Under the pieces are notes generated by a model, which saw nothing but the letters and a program-made list of their open reading frames with translations, was not told the origin of the DNA and made no database searches. A DNA stretch of 36,925 bases from Porticoccaceae bacterium (GTDB lineage: Bacteria; Pseudomonadota; Gammaproteobacteria; Pseudomonadales; Porticoccaceae): assembly GCA_017858135.1 (NCBI GenBank), contig JAFMBY010000018.1, positions 1 through 36,925 on the forward strand, given 5' to 3'. Of this stretch, positions 1 to 8,790 are shown piece by piece; position 1 is the stretch's first letter, and each line of letters starts with the position of its first letter. A program made the position numbers and the translations under genes.

Positions 1-43
1 CGCGGAGTTGCAGTCCACTGCATTACCACTTTGCTACGGCGCC
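1..43 (-). tRNA. tRNA-Cys (GCA), 5' part only, cut by window edge
   Basis: Read on the minus strand from 43, the sequence begins GGCGCCGTAGCAAAGTGG, and the anticodon arm reads GGACTGCAACTCC, giving anticodon GCA. This closely resembles the 5' half of E. coli tRNA-Cys. The T arm and acceptor 3' strand lie outside the window. It follows pgsA on the same strand, a position often taken by tRNA-Gly/Cys/Leu genes in gammaproteobacteria. Confidence 0.9.
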
Positions 44-171
44 TATAAACTTTTTTACTCTCTCACCGGCTTCACTGCCACCAAAAATAGCTCTGAGCCC
101 GCTGCTGCTTGAGAGGCCGCTATTCTATGGATTACCAGCAATAAATCAACTGATTATCGCCTTGATATCAG

Positions 172-732
172 TTAGTCGTCAGCTGTGGCACTCAATTGAG
201 GCCAGGCCGCGCGAAGATAGTGAAACATTGACCACAGGGTTAGTGCCGCGGCGACATAGATGGCAATAAAGCCAAGGTTGGTCAGCAGCTCGTTTTCCGG
301 CTTAGCGGCGAGCAATACCGCGATGGCAACCATCTGCACCCAGGTTTTTACTTTGCCTATCATGGCGACGGCGACGGTGCCGCGATAGCCCATTTCGGCC
401 ATCCATTCGCGCAGCGCGGAGATAACAATTTCGCGGCCGATAATAATAATCGATGCAATGGAAAACCATGGGCTTGAATGCACTTCAAGCAGCACAACCA
501 TCGCCGCTACGACAATAAGCTTGTCAGCGACGGGATCGAGGAATGCGCCAAAGGGAGTGACTTGATTGTATTTGCGTGCCATATAACCGTCGACCCAATC
601 GGTTGCAGCCGCCACACCAAATATGGCGGCGGCGATCAGATTATGCCATTCCCATGACGTGTAGTAGATGGCAATAAACACTGGAATCAGTGCAATGCGC
701 AGCAGGGTCAGGATGTTGGGCAAGTTCCACAT
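172..732 (-). CDS. pgsA: CDP-diacylglycerol–glycerol-3-phosphate 3-phosphatidyltransferase
   Basis: This inner-membrane enzyme transfers a phosphatidyl group from CDP-diacylglycerol to glycerol-3-phosphate, the committed step to phosphatidylglycerol and cardiolipin. The 186-residue length is normal for the family. The CDP-alcohol phosphotransferase signature is visible from about residue 44 as DWVDGYMARK, then GAFLDPVADK, supplying the DG-AR-G-D-D metal and substrate residues. Several hydrophobic segments, such as LIAAAIFGVAAA and LIVVAAMVVLL, fit a polytopic protein. The start MWNLPNILT is the usual PgsA N-terminus. It lies 56 nt downstream of uvrC on the same strand, the common uvrC–pgsA pairing, with tRNA-Cys beyond it. 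Confidence 0.95.
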   Translation of the reverse strand: MWNLPNILTLLRIALIPVFIAIYYTSWEWHNLIAAAIFGVAAATDWVDGYMARKYNQVTPFGAFLDPVADKLIVVAAMVVLLEVHSSPWFSIASIIIIGREIVISALREWMAEMGYRGTVAVAMIGKVKTWVQMVAIAVLLAAKPENELLTNLGFIAIYVAAALTLWSMFHYLRAAWPQLSATADD

Positions 733-788
733 TGATAATCTTCTGTTTCAGATGGCTGGTTCGCGACTTTTTACGGCGTCTTTAGACG

Positions 789-2612
789 TTACTCATTGTA
801 CAGTGCACTGTAAATAGCATCAGCAACCTTTTTACTGATATTGGGTACTTTCATCAAATCCGCAACACTGGCTTTTTTCACTTCGCGGATGCCACCGAAG
901 TGTTTTAAGATATCTCGGCGTCGAGTCGGCCCGACACCCGGGATGCCTTCAAGCGGCGAAGTGCGGCGCTTTTTGTCGCGGCGCTGCTTATGCCCAGTGA
1001 TTGCGAACCGGTGTGCCTCATCGCGTATCTGTTGAATCAGGTGCAGTGCCGCCTGCTGCGGACGCGCGATGACGCGGTTATTTTGGTCTGCCAAGATTAG
1101 AGTCTCCAACCCAGGCTTGCGTGTGGTTCCTTTGGCGACACCGAGGATCATTACACCCACCACCCCCAAGTCGGTGAGCACTTCTTTGGCAATGCCGATC
1201 TGACCCTTACCGCCGTCAATCAAAAGAATATCAGGTAACTTGCCCTCGCCCTTCATCAATCTGGTATAGCGACGCCGTATGGCTTGCTCCATGGCGGCAT
1301 AGTCGTCGCCTGCGGTAATGTCTTCAATATTGAAACGGCGATAATCACTTTTCAACGCGCCACTGCCGTCGAATACCACGCAAGAGGCAACAACTGCCTC
1401 ACCACTGCTATGGCTAATATCGAAGCATTCGATGCGTTCCGGGAGGCTCTCCAACTCAAGAGTTTCCCGCAGTGACTCCATACGCTTTTCTTGGCTCTGC
1501 TTTGAGGCTAGCTTGCCAGACAGGTTTTGTTCCGCCGTGCGCTCTGCCAACTCGATCCATTTAGCCCGAAAGCCCCGCACTGAGTGACGAATTTCGAGTT
1601 TGCGCTGCACCTGCTGCTCCAACGCATCAGTGAGAGTCTCGGCGCTATCGATTTCAGCATTGAGTAAAATTTCTTTCGGCAGATCTGGCCGCCCGCCGCC
1701 CGACAGGTAGAGTAACGGCAGAAAATCATCTAATAGCTCGCCGACATTTTGGGCCAACGGTGCTTTTGGGTAATAGCTGCGACTGCCTAAAATGCGCCCC
1801 TGACGGATATAGAGCATATGCACACAGGCTTGACCATTGCTGATCGCTCCGGCCACCACATCAATGGTGCCCTTGCCTTTTTCGATTACCTGCTGAGTCT
1901 GGATTTGCCTCAGTGCGGCAATCTGGTCACGGGTCTCGGCGGCCTTCTCAAAGGCCAGAGCCTGAGAGGCTTTTTCCATATCGCGCTCTAGCTGCTTGAG
2001 GATTTTGTCGCCTTTTCCATCAAGGTAGAGCTGCGTTACATTAACGTCCGCAGCATAGTCTTCTCGACTAACAAGATCCACACAGGGCGCGGTGCAGCGT
2101 TTAATTTGATACTGCAAACAGGGTCGCGAGCGATTGTTAAAAAAGCTGTCTTCACACTGTCGTACTTTAAACGTCTTCTGCAAGAAACTCATGGTTTCGC
2201 GAACTGCATAAACACTTGGGAATGGCCCAAAGTAGGTTCCCTTGGCTTTTTTCGCGCCGCGATGAAAGGCCAGCCGCGGCCATTTATCCTTATCGGTAAG
2301 CAAAATATAGGGATAGCTTTTGTCGTCGCGCATCAAAATATTAAACGGCGGACGGCGTTGCTTGATTAGGTTGTGCTCAAGTATCAGCGCCTCGGTTTCA
2401 GTCTCGGTGACGGTCACGTCGATCTGCTCAATACGCTTGACCAATGCCGCAGTTTTTGGGCTCAGGCCGGTCTTGCGGAAATAACTGCTAACGCGGTTCT
2501 TAAGGTTCTTAGCCTTACCCACATAGAGTATTTCCCCTTCGGCATTGAACATCTGATAGATGCCCGGCCGCTGGGTCAGTGATTTGAGAAAAGTTGGGGG
2601 GTCAAAAGCCAT
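789..2612 (-). CDS. uvrC: Excinuclease ABC subunit C
   Basis: UvrC makes both incisions around a DNA lesion after UvrA/UvrB loading, in cytosolic nucleotide excision repair. The 607 residues match the family length. Domains in order: an N-terminal GIY-YIG nuclease (about 15–95, RPGIYQMF then ILYVGKAKNLKNRV); a cysteine cluster near 160; a UVR motif that binds UvrB (about 203–240, AFEKAAETRDQIAALRQ); the RNase H-like C nuclease (about 390–480, IECFDISHSSGEA and LLIDGGKGQ); and tandem helix-hairpin-helix motifs at the end (IPGVGPTRRRDILKHFGG). All are intact. No good Shine–Dalgarno is visible before the ATG at 2612. It is followed 56 nt later by pgsA, so the two are probably cotranscribed. Confidence 0.97.
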   Translation of the reverse strand: MAFDPPTFLKSLTQRPGIYQMFNAEGEILYVGKAKNLKNRVSSYFRKTGLSPKTAALVKRIEQIDVTVTETETEALILEHNLIKQRRPPFNILMRDDKSYPYILLTDKDKWPRLAFHRGAKKAKGTYFGPFPSVYAVRETMSFLQKTFKVRQCEDSFFNNRSRPCLQYQIKRCTAPCVDLVSREDYAADVNVTQLYLDGKGDKILKQLERDMEKASQALAFEKAAETRDQIAALRQIQTQQVIEKGKGTIDVVAGAISNGQACVHMLYIRQGRILGSRSYYPKAPLAQNVGELLDDFLPLLYLSGGGRPDLPKEILLNAEIDSAETLTDALEQQVQRKLEIRHSVRGFRAKWIELAERTAEQNLSGKLASKQSQEKRMESLRETLELESLPERIECFDISHSSGEAVVASCVVFDGSGALKSDYRRFNIEDITAGDDYAAMEQAIRRRYTRLMKGEGKLPDILLIDGGKGQIGIAKEVLTDLGVVGVMILGVAKGTTRKPGLETLILADQNNRVIARPQQAALHLIQQIRDEAHRFAITGHKQRRDKKRRTSPLEGIPGVGPTRRRDILKHFGGIREVKKASVADLMKVPNISKKVADAIYSALYNE

Positions 2613-2647
2613 GGTGCGATTGTAGCGGGTTTTACCGACAAAAGGCG

Positions 2648-4501
2648 TTATGAGAAGCGCTTATCACCCGCCTTACAATAATGTATCTCCGAGCTCTCAA
2701 CAGAGTAATTCCGATCTAACACGGTGCTAATAAAATGCCATTGATTGGTCATAGCGTCAGCGGTCAGGATTATCTCTGACCAACCGCGCCGAGCAGTGTC
2801 TACAGCAAAAAGCTCGACACTGGCATTTTGTATCGCTTGAGCCAGCACATCGGGATCGGTGGGCAGGTAAGTTTCCAGCCCGGGACTGTTGACCGCAGGC
2901 GTGCCGATCTCTACAGCGACGGCCTGACCCTTACTGTCGGCAAGATTAAACGCCCAGGCATTATGCGTGTCACCGGCGAGCACAATTGGGTTAGTCGCCT
3001 GTTCAGCAAAACTAGTGAGAACTCTATCGCGACACACAGCGTAGCCGTCCCAGGCATCGAGGTTGAACGGAAGTTGATCTGGCGCTAGTAGCTGCATCAT
3101 CTCCAATATGTAGCGAATTTCTGGCTCGGCTTGATCGATTTTTAGCTGCTCACTGGTTAACATCGGAAGCCGTAACTTACCCATCAATACCTGCTGACCG
3201 ACGATCTGCCAGATGGCACCTCGCTGCTTGCTCGCCTGCAGTTGTGAATCTAACCATTGCTCTTGGTCCGCGCCGAGAATGGTTCTGCCGGGCTCAACTA
3301 GGGCCTCTTGTTTAAAGCTCTGGCTGTCCGGTAGGTAATACCAACCCTGAGGCAGAGTCTCGGCGGTGAGATCTTTAATGGTTGCATAATCATTCACTGG
3401 GATTGGCGTGCCCGAGGTAAAATCAAATGGCGTCACGATACGCTTGAGCTGCTCAGATGGTATTTTTGCAACGACCTGAGCCGCATCCTCCTGACTCACC
3501 AAACTGGCCTCCCCTGAGTCTGACAGCTGAAATAAGGCCGACTGCATGGGCAGGTCTTTGGCGTAATCCAAGGGCCGGTCGCGACCATGGAGACGCGTAT
3601 CCAACATAATTAAATCAGCCAGATTACCCAACTTAAAACTGCGGAAAATGGCACCCTGATCACCCATCGAACTGGTGCGAATCGGCATCCACTCATGATA
3701 GGCCTGACGGGCAATGCGCATCCGCGCCTGAAAATCGCCCTCATCGGCACTGTGGTTTTCAGCGCCGTCTTTCCAGGAGTCATTGGCCAGCTCGTGATCA
3801 TCCCAGACACAGATAAAGGGATGGCGAGCATGGACTAGCTGTAAATCTTCATCGCTGCGGTAGAGACCATAGCGCATGCGGTAGTCTTCAATACTAAGAA
3901 TTTCATTGCTCGGCTCGACATGGCGGCCGAGCTTATCGGTGGCCACAGCATTGGCATAGACGCCCTCGGCATACTCATAGATATAGTCACCCAGATGCAG
4001 CACCAGATCCAAATCGGTCTCGGCCATATGCCGGTACACATTAAAATAGCCCTGGGGGTAGTTGGAACAGGAACAAACACCGAGCCGGATTTGATCGATA
4101 TCGCCGACCGGCAAAGTACGTGTTATACCAACGGGGCTGGCAACACCATCCGCTAAAAAACGATAAAAATACTGACGGTTTGGGCTGAGTCCCGCGGCAT
4201 CAATTTTCACTGTGTAATCACGCTGAGCACTGGTTGACGTATCTCCGGCACTGACAATCTGCTTAAATTCACGATCTTTTGCTACCTGCCACTGACAGTG
4301 AATTGTGCTGTGCTGGCCACTGCCAGGAATTAACCGCGTCCACAAAATCACCCGATCAGCTAGCGGGTCGCCGCTGGCAACCCCATGGGTAAAATAAAAT
4401 GGCGCAGCCGCCTGAACGTCAAAGCCACGCAGTGCTAACAGGCCCAGACTTGCACTCATGCCCTTGAGTAACTGACGGCGATTTAAAGCGGAATTATTCA
4501 T
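2648..4501 (-). CDS. PhoD-family alkaline phosphatase, Tat-exported
   Basis: This is a metallophosphatase/phosphodiesterase of the PhoD family, likely periplasmic or secreted and able to release phosphate from organic esters. I start it at ATG 4501, giving 617 residues. That start gives a twin-arginine signal (NRRQLLKGMSASLGLLAL), and GAGA lies upstream. A longer reading would run into the upstream hydrolase and bury the signal. PhoD landmarks are the N-terminal FTHGVASGDP, then VCSCSNYPQG, LHLGDYIYEY, CVWDDHELAND, LIMLDTRLHGR and VLAGDTHNAWAF, with EIGTPAVNSPG near the end. These carry the metal-binding Asp, His and Cys residues. It begins 28 nt after the hydrolase stop, so the two are probably one operon. 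No Pho box was recognised. Confidence 0.9.
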   Translation of the reverse strand: MNNSALNRRQLLKGMSASLGLLALRGFDVQAAAPFYFTHGVASGDPLADRVILWTRLIPGSGQHSTIHCQWQVAKDREFKQIVSAGDTSTSAQRDYTVKIDAAGLSPNRQYFYRFLADGVASPVGITRTLPVGDIDQIRLGVCSCSNYPQGYFNVYRHMAETDLDLVLHLGDYIYEYAEGVYANAVATDKLGRHVEPSNEILSIEDYRMRYGLYRSDEDLQLVHARHPFICVWDDHELANDSWKDGAENHSADEGDFQARMRIARQAYHEWMPIRTSSMGDQGAIFRSFKLGNLADLIMLDTRLHGRDRPLDYAKDLPMQSALFQLSDSGEASLVSQEDAAQVVAKIPSEQLKRIVTPFDFTSGTPIPVNDYATIKDLTAETLPQGWYYLPDSQSFKQEALVEPGRTILGADQEQWLDSQLQASKQRGAIWQIVGQQVLMGKLRLPMLTSEQLKIDQAEPEIRYILEMMQLLAPDQLPFNLDAWDGYAVCRDRVLTSFAEQATNPIVLAGDTHNAWAFNLADSKGQAVAVEIGTPAVNSPGLETYLPTDPDVLAQAIQNASVELFAVDTARRGWSEIILTADAMTNQWHFISTVLDRNYSVESSEIHYCKAGDKRFS

Positions 4502-4529
4502 CTTATTTTTCTCTATAAAAAACTCAGTC

Positions 4530-5486
4530 TCAGGAAGAAAGCATGCTTGAGCGCCCAACCATTGCGCAGATTTCGTCCACTCTCTGACGACTCTTGGGGC
4601 TAAATTTCGCCAGCGAAATAAATCCATGAGTGCAGTCGTCTAAATGCAGGTGCGACACGGCGACTCCAGCCCGCCGTAATTGATCAACAAAGGCGAGCCC
4701 CTCATCGCGCAGCACATCGTACTCCGCAGTAACAATAATGGTGTCTGGCGCGACACTAAAATCGTTGGCAAAAAGAGGACTAGCACTAACCTGCTGCGCC
4801 TCTGCGATATTGTTCAAGTAGCTGTCACGGAAAAAATGTGCCACCGGCTTGCTCAATAATAAACCGCTACCGTATTTTTCGTAAGACGCTGACTGGCCGC
4901 GAAAATCCACCATCGGATAAAGTAACCACTGGAACGCCGGCACAGCACTCAACGTCTTGCCAGGCAGACTCTCAGCAAACAGTTGCATAGACAACACAGC
5001 CGCTAAATTGCCCCCGGCACTATCACCGCCTATGCCTATTTCCTGCGGATCGAGCTGCAAGCTCTGAGCATTGTCGATCACCCAGTTCCAAACGGCTAAA
5101 CCGTCCTCAAGCGGACCGGGGAATTTACAGTCTGGCGCTAGACGATAATCCACTGCAATCACATTGATCTGCGCCTTGTGCGCAAGCCGCTGACAAAAGC
5201 CATCATGACTGTCGAGGCTACCAATCACATAACCGCCACCATGAAAAAATACCAGCGAGCGGGTCACCGCGGAACTCGCTGGACGATAGATTCTGATCGC
5301 AACCTGATGATCGCCAACCGGCACCATCAGATCACGACTACTCACTGACTTGTTAGAAGCGGTAACACCCAATAGCCTATTGAGCAGATCGAAGACTTTA
5401 CGGAAGCCTGCCAAAGGTAATTTGTGCAATGAGACGACCATAGAAATCACGGCACAGAGTATTCGTTGACCGAGAATAAGCTTCAT
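4530..5486 (-). CDS. Alpha/beta hydrolase, HSL (hormone-sensitive lipase) family esterase
   Basis: This is a carboxylesterase/lipase-type alpha/beta hydrolase of 318 residues. It shows the HSL oxyanion-hole motif FFHGGGYVIGS (about 79–89), the nucleophile elbow GIGGDSAGGN (about 151–160, Ser in GDSAG), an acid in TAEYDVLRDEG and the histidine in CTHGF. Its natural substrate cannot be read from sequence; short acyl esters are typical. A hydrophobic N-terminus (LILGQRILCAVISMVV) could be a membrane anchor or an uncleaved signal. Its ATG overlaps the stop of the 47-codon monooxygenase relic as ATGA, so its translation may be coupled to that reading frame. Esterases beside Baeyer–Villiger-type monooxygenases usually hydrolyse the ester product, which suggests the ancestral pathway. 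Confidence 0.9.
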   Translation of the reverse strand: MKLILGQRILCAVISMVVSLHKLPLAGFRKVFDLLNRLLGVTASNKSVSSRDLMVPVGDHQVAIRIYRPASSAVTRSLVFFHGGGYVIGSLDSHDGFCQRLAHKAQINVIAVDYRLAPDCKFPGPLEDGLAVWNWVIDNAQSLQLDPQEIGIGGDSAGGNLAAVLSMQLFAESLPGKTLSAVPAFQWLLYPMVDFRGQSASYEKYGSGLLLSKPVAHFFRDSYLNNIAEAQQVSASPLFANDFSVAPDTIIVTAEYDVLRDEGLAFVDQLRRAGVAVSHLHLDDCTHGFISLAKFSPKSRQRVDEICAMVGRSSMLSS

Positions 5487-5626
5487 ACTGACTCGGCTAG
5501 TTTGTGGAGATCCAGATCATCCAGCTGAGGCTTGGCCATAGCTTCATCGTTGATACCGCGCTCAATGCACTTGATCGCCATATGGATACCAGTCATACCA
5601 GCACCGATAATAACTACCTTGGGCAT
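5483..5626 (-). pseudogene. Internally deleted flavin-containing monooxygenase relic (47 codons)
   Basis: Reading from ATG 5626 to the TGA at 5483–5485 gives a 47-residue frame. It opens with a textbook Rossmann dinucleotide-binding strand–loop–helix, PKVVIIGAGMTGIHMAIK (GxGxxG), as in flavin-dependent or Baeyer–Villiger monooxygenases. It then passes within a few residues to KPQLDDLDLHKLAESV and stops. About 450–500 residues of a normal enzyme are missing with the frame kept, so an in-frame internal deletion is the likely origin. The stop overlaps the hydrolase start (ATGA), as expected for the end of the original gene. A GGAGAG lies 13 nt before the start codon. That the tail comes from the same gene is my inference; the nucleotide-binding motif is seen directly. 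Confidence 0.7.
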
Positions 5627-5810
5627 GCGCAGAAAACTGCTCTCCAAGTTGCTAAATTGAGCATTTATTGGCTTACTAATGTGGACTGCCCCTATTAAAA
5701 TATTTTATTTGCCGTCGAGCTCTTTTGAGACATGGCTCGATCATTATTACGTCAAACTACGCTATCCCTCCCCACCTTATCAACCAGTATCGATTACTTT
5801 GGGGTCCTAT

Positions 5811-7106
5811 TTACAGCGCCAACTGCAGCGTACGCAGAACATGTTGCTGCACATTAGCCGGAACCCCCAGATCAATAGCAACATCCTGCCACTTAGAAAA
5901 TGCATCGATTGTGCGCTGAAGAATTTGCTTTTCCTTGCCCTGGGGCAGGCCAGCATATTGCGCCAGATGCTTTAAATCACGGCGATCAAAATGGTTGGTT
6001 TTGCCATTGATACTGAGCTGATGATTGCGGGTAAACCCACTGCCCTCTGAATGACACAGATCATAGGCTGGCGACAGATCCCACTTGCCATTTCTGTCCA
6101 TCATAAAGGCGAAGTTCTTAACGTGATCATCTTGATTACAGCCAACAATATTGAAAACGATTCGACGGAATTGTTCTTCGAAGGCTTTCTTGGGAATATC
6201 CAAGCGCTTCATTGCCATAAACAACTGTTCGTAAGAGTAATACCCACTTTCATAATAATCATAGTGCGCGAGCGCAGCGAAGGTCTGAACAAATTTCTTG
6301 CCACCATTGGCATCGCGATCAAAGCGACGGGTCATAAAATGGTTGCGGCCATTCTCTGAGAAGATGCGGCTTTCCATCATGTCAATGCCACACTCTTTGG
6401 CCATCAAGTGATAACTGTATTCGAGCAGGCCATACCCTGAAGGGTCTGCCACACCCCAATCACCGCTAAATCTTACGCCGTCGAATTTGATTAGCCAGTG
6501 CTCAAATCCCGCTGGTAGGTGGAGCTGCCCGGAACGCACATGCTGTGTCTGCGGATTAAACGCGATAATCGCTTTAGCGCGCGCGCCACCTGCCGACGTG
6601 CCGACCCTGAGGATGTCGAGTAAGGCCTCCTCTCCGTCCGCTTCAGTGAATTTCGCATTTAGGGTTGCCTTGCTGGCAAAGGCTATTGAGGCGAGCTCGG
6701 TTAGGTCCTCTATTGCCAGCAATTTGCCTTCGTCCATGTCAGGCCCCGCAGAAGGCTCAAATTCCAATGCACCCATTCCCCGTGTGCCGGTGTAACAGAG
6801 GCGGTCTACCGCATTAAAGTCCGCCGGCTTGCGCCCGGTTTGCGCCAACCACACATCGATCAGTCTCTGCCCGTATTTATCTGGCAGGCTATCGGCAATT
6901 AGTCCCGGCATACCGTGAAAAGCTCGCGGATGTAGGTCGGGAAACTGATAGATATGCCTTCCTTGCACTGGCATCATCAGCGGCGCCGGCTCAACGCCAA
7001 ATCTTTCAAACTCAGGGTCATATTCAAAACGAGCGAAACGCTCGCTGCCGTCCATCGCAACATAACCGATAGTGGTACCCCAGAGTTTTACCGTCGCAGT
7101 GGTCAT
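5811..7106 (-). CDS. hipA: HipA-family serine/threonine kinase toxin
   Basis: This is the toxin of a type II toxin–antitoxin pair, a 431-residue protein kinase. HipA of E. coli phosphorylates glutamyl-tRNA synthetase and causes growth arrest and persistence; the target here is not known. The N-terminal HipA subdomain covers roughly 10–115. The glycine-rich loop holding the autophosphorylated serine is GTSAGGARAK (Ser171). The catalytic loop is NQDDHVKNF (about 324–332) and the metal-binding DLSPAYDL about 343–350, so the kinase looks active. The start at 7106 overlaps the hipB stop (ATGA), the standard coupling. No convincing terminator follows before the next gene on the strand. Confidence 0.93.
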   Translation of the reverse strand: MTTATVKLWGTTIGYVAMDGSERFARFEYDPEFERFGVEPAPLMMPVQGRHIYQFPDLHPRAFHGMPGLIADSLPDKYGQRLIDVWLAQTGRKPADFNAVDRLCYTGTRGMGALEFEPSAGPDMDEGKLLAIEDLTELASIAFASKATLNAKFTEADGEEALLDILRVGTSAGGARAKAIIAFNPQTQHVRSGQLHLPAGFEHWLIKFDGVRFSGDWGVADPSGYGLLEYSYHLMAKECGIDMMESRIFSENGRNHFMTRRFDRDANGGKKFVQTFAALAHYDYYESGYYSYEQLFMAMKRLDIPKKAFEEQFRRIVFNIVGCNQDDHVKNFAFMMDRNGKWDLSPAYDLCHSEGSGFTRNHQLSINGKTNHFDRRDLKHLAQYAGLPQGKEKQILQRTIDAFSKWQDVAIDLGVPANVQQHVLRTLQLAL

Positions 7107-7438
7107 TCGATTTGATCACCCCAGCGAATTCCCGATTCAGCGACGCGCGCCTTCTTGGTATGCTTGGCTGCAGACAGTACTTCGGCCATTGGTGAATCAA
7201 AGGTTTCAGGCAGGAACGCATCAACGGCCGTTGTCATGCGCAGTGCTTTCATCAGCTTGAGCCATGATGCCATTTGCCCATCCTGACCGGCTTCGATACG
7301 GCGCAGTGTGGCGACGCCAATGCCCGCTTCTTCAGCCAAGCGCGTTTGCGAGAAGCCTTGCTGCTTGCGGACACGTGCCAGCCTGCGACCCATCTCACTG
7401 AGGGTGATCTCTTCTGGTGTCAAATAATCGATTTTCAT
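7103..7438 (-). CDS. hipB: HipB-like antitoxin, XRE/Cro-type DNA-binding protein
   Basis: This is a 111-residue antitoxin and autorepressor partner of HipA. The helix-turn-helix spans about 15–70 (MGRRLARVRKQQGFSQTRLA, then GIGVATLRRIEAGQ), a clear XRE-type fold. The remaining ~40 residues end in ESGIRWGDQIE and are longer than the tail of E. coli HipB (88 aa). The extra tail may contact HipA. It is first in the operon and overlaps hipA by 4 nt. It lies directly behind an AT-rich region with repeated ATGATCTC boxes and inverted repeats, the likely operators. The start at 7438 is the only in-frame ATG near the HTH; the Shine–Dalgarno is poor. Confidence 0.88.
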   Translation of the reverse strand: MKIDYLTPEEITLSEMGRRLARVRKQQGFSQTRLAEEAGIGVATLRRIEAGQDGQMASWLKLMKALRMTTAVDAFLPETFDSPMAEVLSAAKHTKKARVAESGIRWGDQIE

Positions 7439-7645
7439 GCTATCAAATATGATCTCTTTTGATGTTTATTTACCATTTAGATATTACATATGATATTCAA
7501 TTTAGTGGTAAATATATCATATAGCAACAAAAAAAACAGAATCTTCAATATTTAACTATCAATCATGATTTTAATTTAGCTTAAATAATTATTTTACGAT
7601 CACTTATGATCTCTTTTTATTTCTTTTATCTGCAAAGATGATCTC
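7439..7645 (-). promoter_or_regulatory. AT-rich hipBA control region with repeated operator-like boxes
   Basis: The 377-nt gap between hipB and dusA has no gene. Next to hipB it is very AT-rich. The 13-mer TATGATCTCTTTT occurs at 7448–7460 and again at 7605–7617, with the shorter ATGATCTC also at 7638–7645, 32 nt further on. Inverted repeats are ATCAAA/TTTGAT (7442–7463), ATTTACCA/TGGTAAAT (7468–7475 with 7506–7513) and ATATGATAT/ATATCATAT (7488–7496 with 7514–7522). By analogy with E. coli hipBA autoregulation these are candidate HipB operators. I cannot place the promoter with confidence. From 7646 to 7815 I see only the unresolved dusA leader. Confidence 0.5.
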
Positions 7646-7815
7646 AGCATTCTATTTCTTGATAGCGACAACCTGTTCAGTTCTAGCCTCATTCAAGATA
7701 GCCTTGCTCGACGCTCATGCTGAACAGCGCACTGCAGGGTAAAAGTGTGTAAAATCACCGCCTTTCAGCAACCATCAGACTCTTGAGCGAGGCGCGCAGC
7801 GAATGGTTAATAGCG

Positions 7816-8790
7816 ATGATCGATAGAAAGTTCTGTGTCGCCCCCATGCTCGACTGGACAGACCGCCACTGCCGTTATTTTTTACGGCTTATCAGCCAGC
7901 AAGCGGTGCTCTACACCGAGATGGTGACAACCGGTGCGATCATTTATGGCGATGCCGAGTACCATCTGCAGATGGACCCGTTCGAACATCCGGTGGCACT
8001 GCAGTTGGGTGGCAGCAATCCTGCTGATCTCGCGATGGCGTGCAAAATGGCCGCCAAATACGACTATGCCGAAATTAATCTAAACTGTGGCTGCCCCAGC
8101 GACCGCGTGCAAAATGGAATGTTCGGCGCGGTAATGATGAAAAATACCGAAATCACCGCGAACTGTGTGTCAGCGATGCGTGACGCGGTGGATCTACCGA
8201 TTACGGTCAAGCACCGTATTGGTGTTGACGACTATGATTCCTATGACTTTCTGCGCGATTTTGTCGGCCGGGTTGCCGAGAGCGGCTGTGAGGTGTTTCT
8301 AGTGCATGCGCGCAAGGCTTGGTTAAAAGGACTCAGCCCAAAGCAGAATCGTGAAATACCGGAACTAAACTATGATCGCGTCTATCAGCTAAAAAAAGAT
8401 TTCCCGCAATTGGAGATTATTATCAATGGTGGCGTGACGACCCTTGAGCAGTCTCAGGCGCATCTGTGCCATCTTGACGGGGTGATGGTTGGCCGTGAGG
8501 CCTATACCAATCCATACTTGCTGGCCAGCGTCGATCAAGATATCTATGGTGCCACCCACAAGATAAAATCTCGGCGACAAATCGCTGAAGAGTTTCTACA
8601 ATACGTGGATAGAGAGCTCACCAAGGGCACTAAATTAAATGCCATGACCCGACACATATTGGGCCTGTTCCACGGTATGCCAGGCGCCCGGCAATACCGA
8701 CGCCATATTAGCGAAAACGCCTTTAAACCCTCAGCGACGATTGAGGTTTTAACCACCGCACTGCAAAAGACATCTGGAGCACAACACTAA
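7816..8790 (+). CDS. dusA: tRNA-dihydrouridine(20/20a) synthase
   Basis: This cytosolic flavoenzyme reduces uridines 20/20a in the D-loop of tRNA using NADPH and FMN. The DusA subgroup is clear from the N-terminal [18 protein letters not shown], from EMVTTGAI, from the catalytic-cysteine motif [16 protein letters not shown] (Cys93), and from [19 protein letters not shown] and [11 protein letters not shown] chose ATG 7816 (324 aa), so the protein starts just before the barrel. A TTG at 7783 would add 11 residues without a better ribosome site. The stop overlaps the tal start by one base (TAATG), so dusA, tal and the TerB-like gene form a coupled operon. Confidence 0.93.
   Translation: MIDRKFCVAPMLDWTDRHCRYFLRLISQQAVLYTEMVTTGAIIYGDAEYHLQMDPFEHPVALQLGGSNPADLAMACKMAAKYDYAEINLNCGCPSDRVQNGMFGAVMMKNTEITANCVSAMRDAVDLPITVKHRIGVDDYDSYDFLRDFVGRVAESGCEVFLVHARKAWLKGLSPKQNREIPELNYDRVYQLKKDFPQLEIIINGGVTTLEQSQAHLCHLDGVMVGREAYTNPYLLASVDQDIYGATHKIKSRRQIAEEFLQYVDRELTKGTKLNAMTRHILGLFHGMPGARQYRRHISENAFKPSATIEVLTTALQKTSGAQH

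Noticed and set aside
4502-4627. A longer N-terminus for the PhoD-like protein
   Set aside because: It overlaps the upstream hydrolase and hides the twin-arginine signal. The ATG at 4501 with a GAGA upstream explains the protein better.
5700-5810. Intrinsic terminator after hipA
   Set aside because: A weak CGAG…CTCG pairing with a 3-bp inner stem is present, but it is bulged and has no proper U-run.
7439-7815. Insertion sequence or prophage attachment site next to hipBA
   Set aside because: The region is AT-rich, but I see no transposase, integrase, target duplication or flanking tRNA, so transfer remains unproven.
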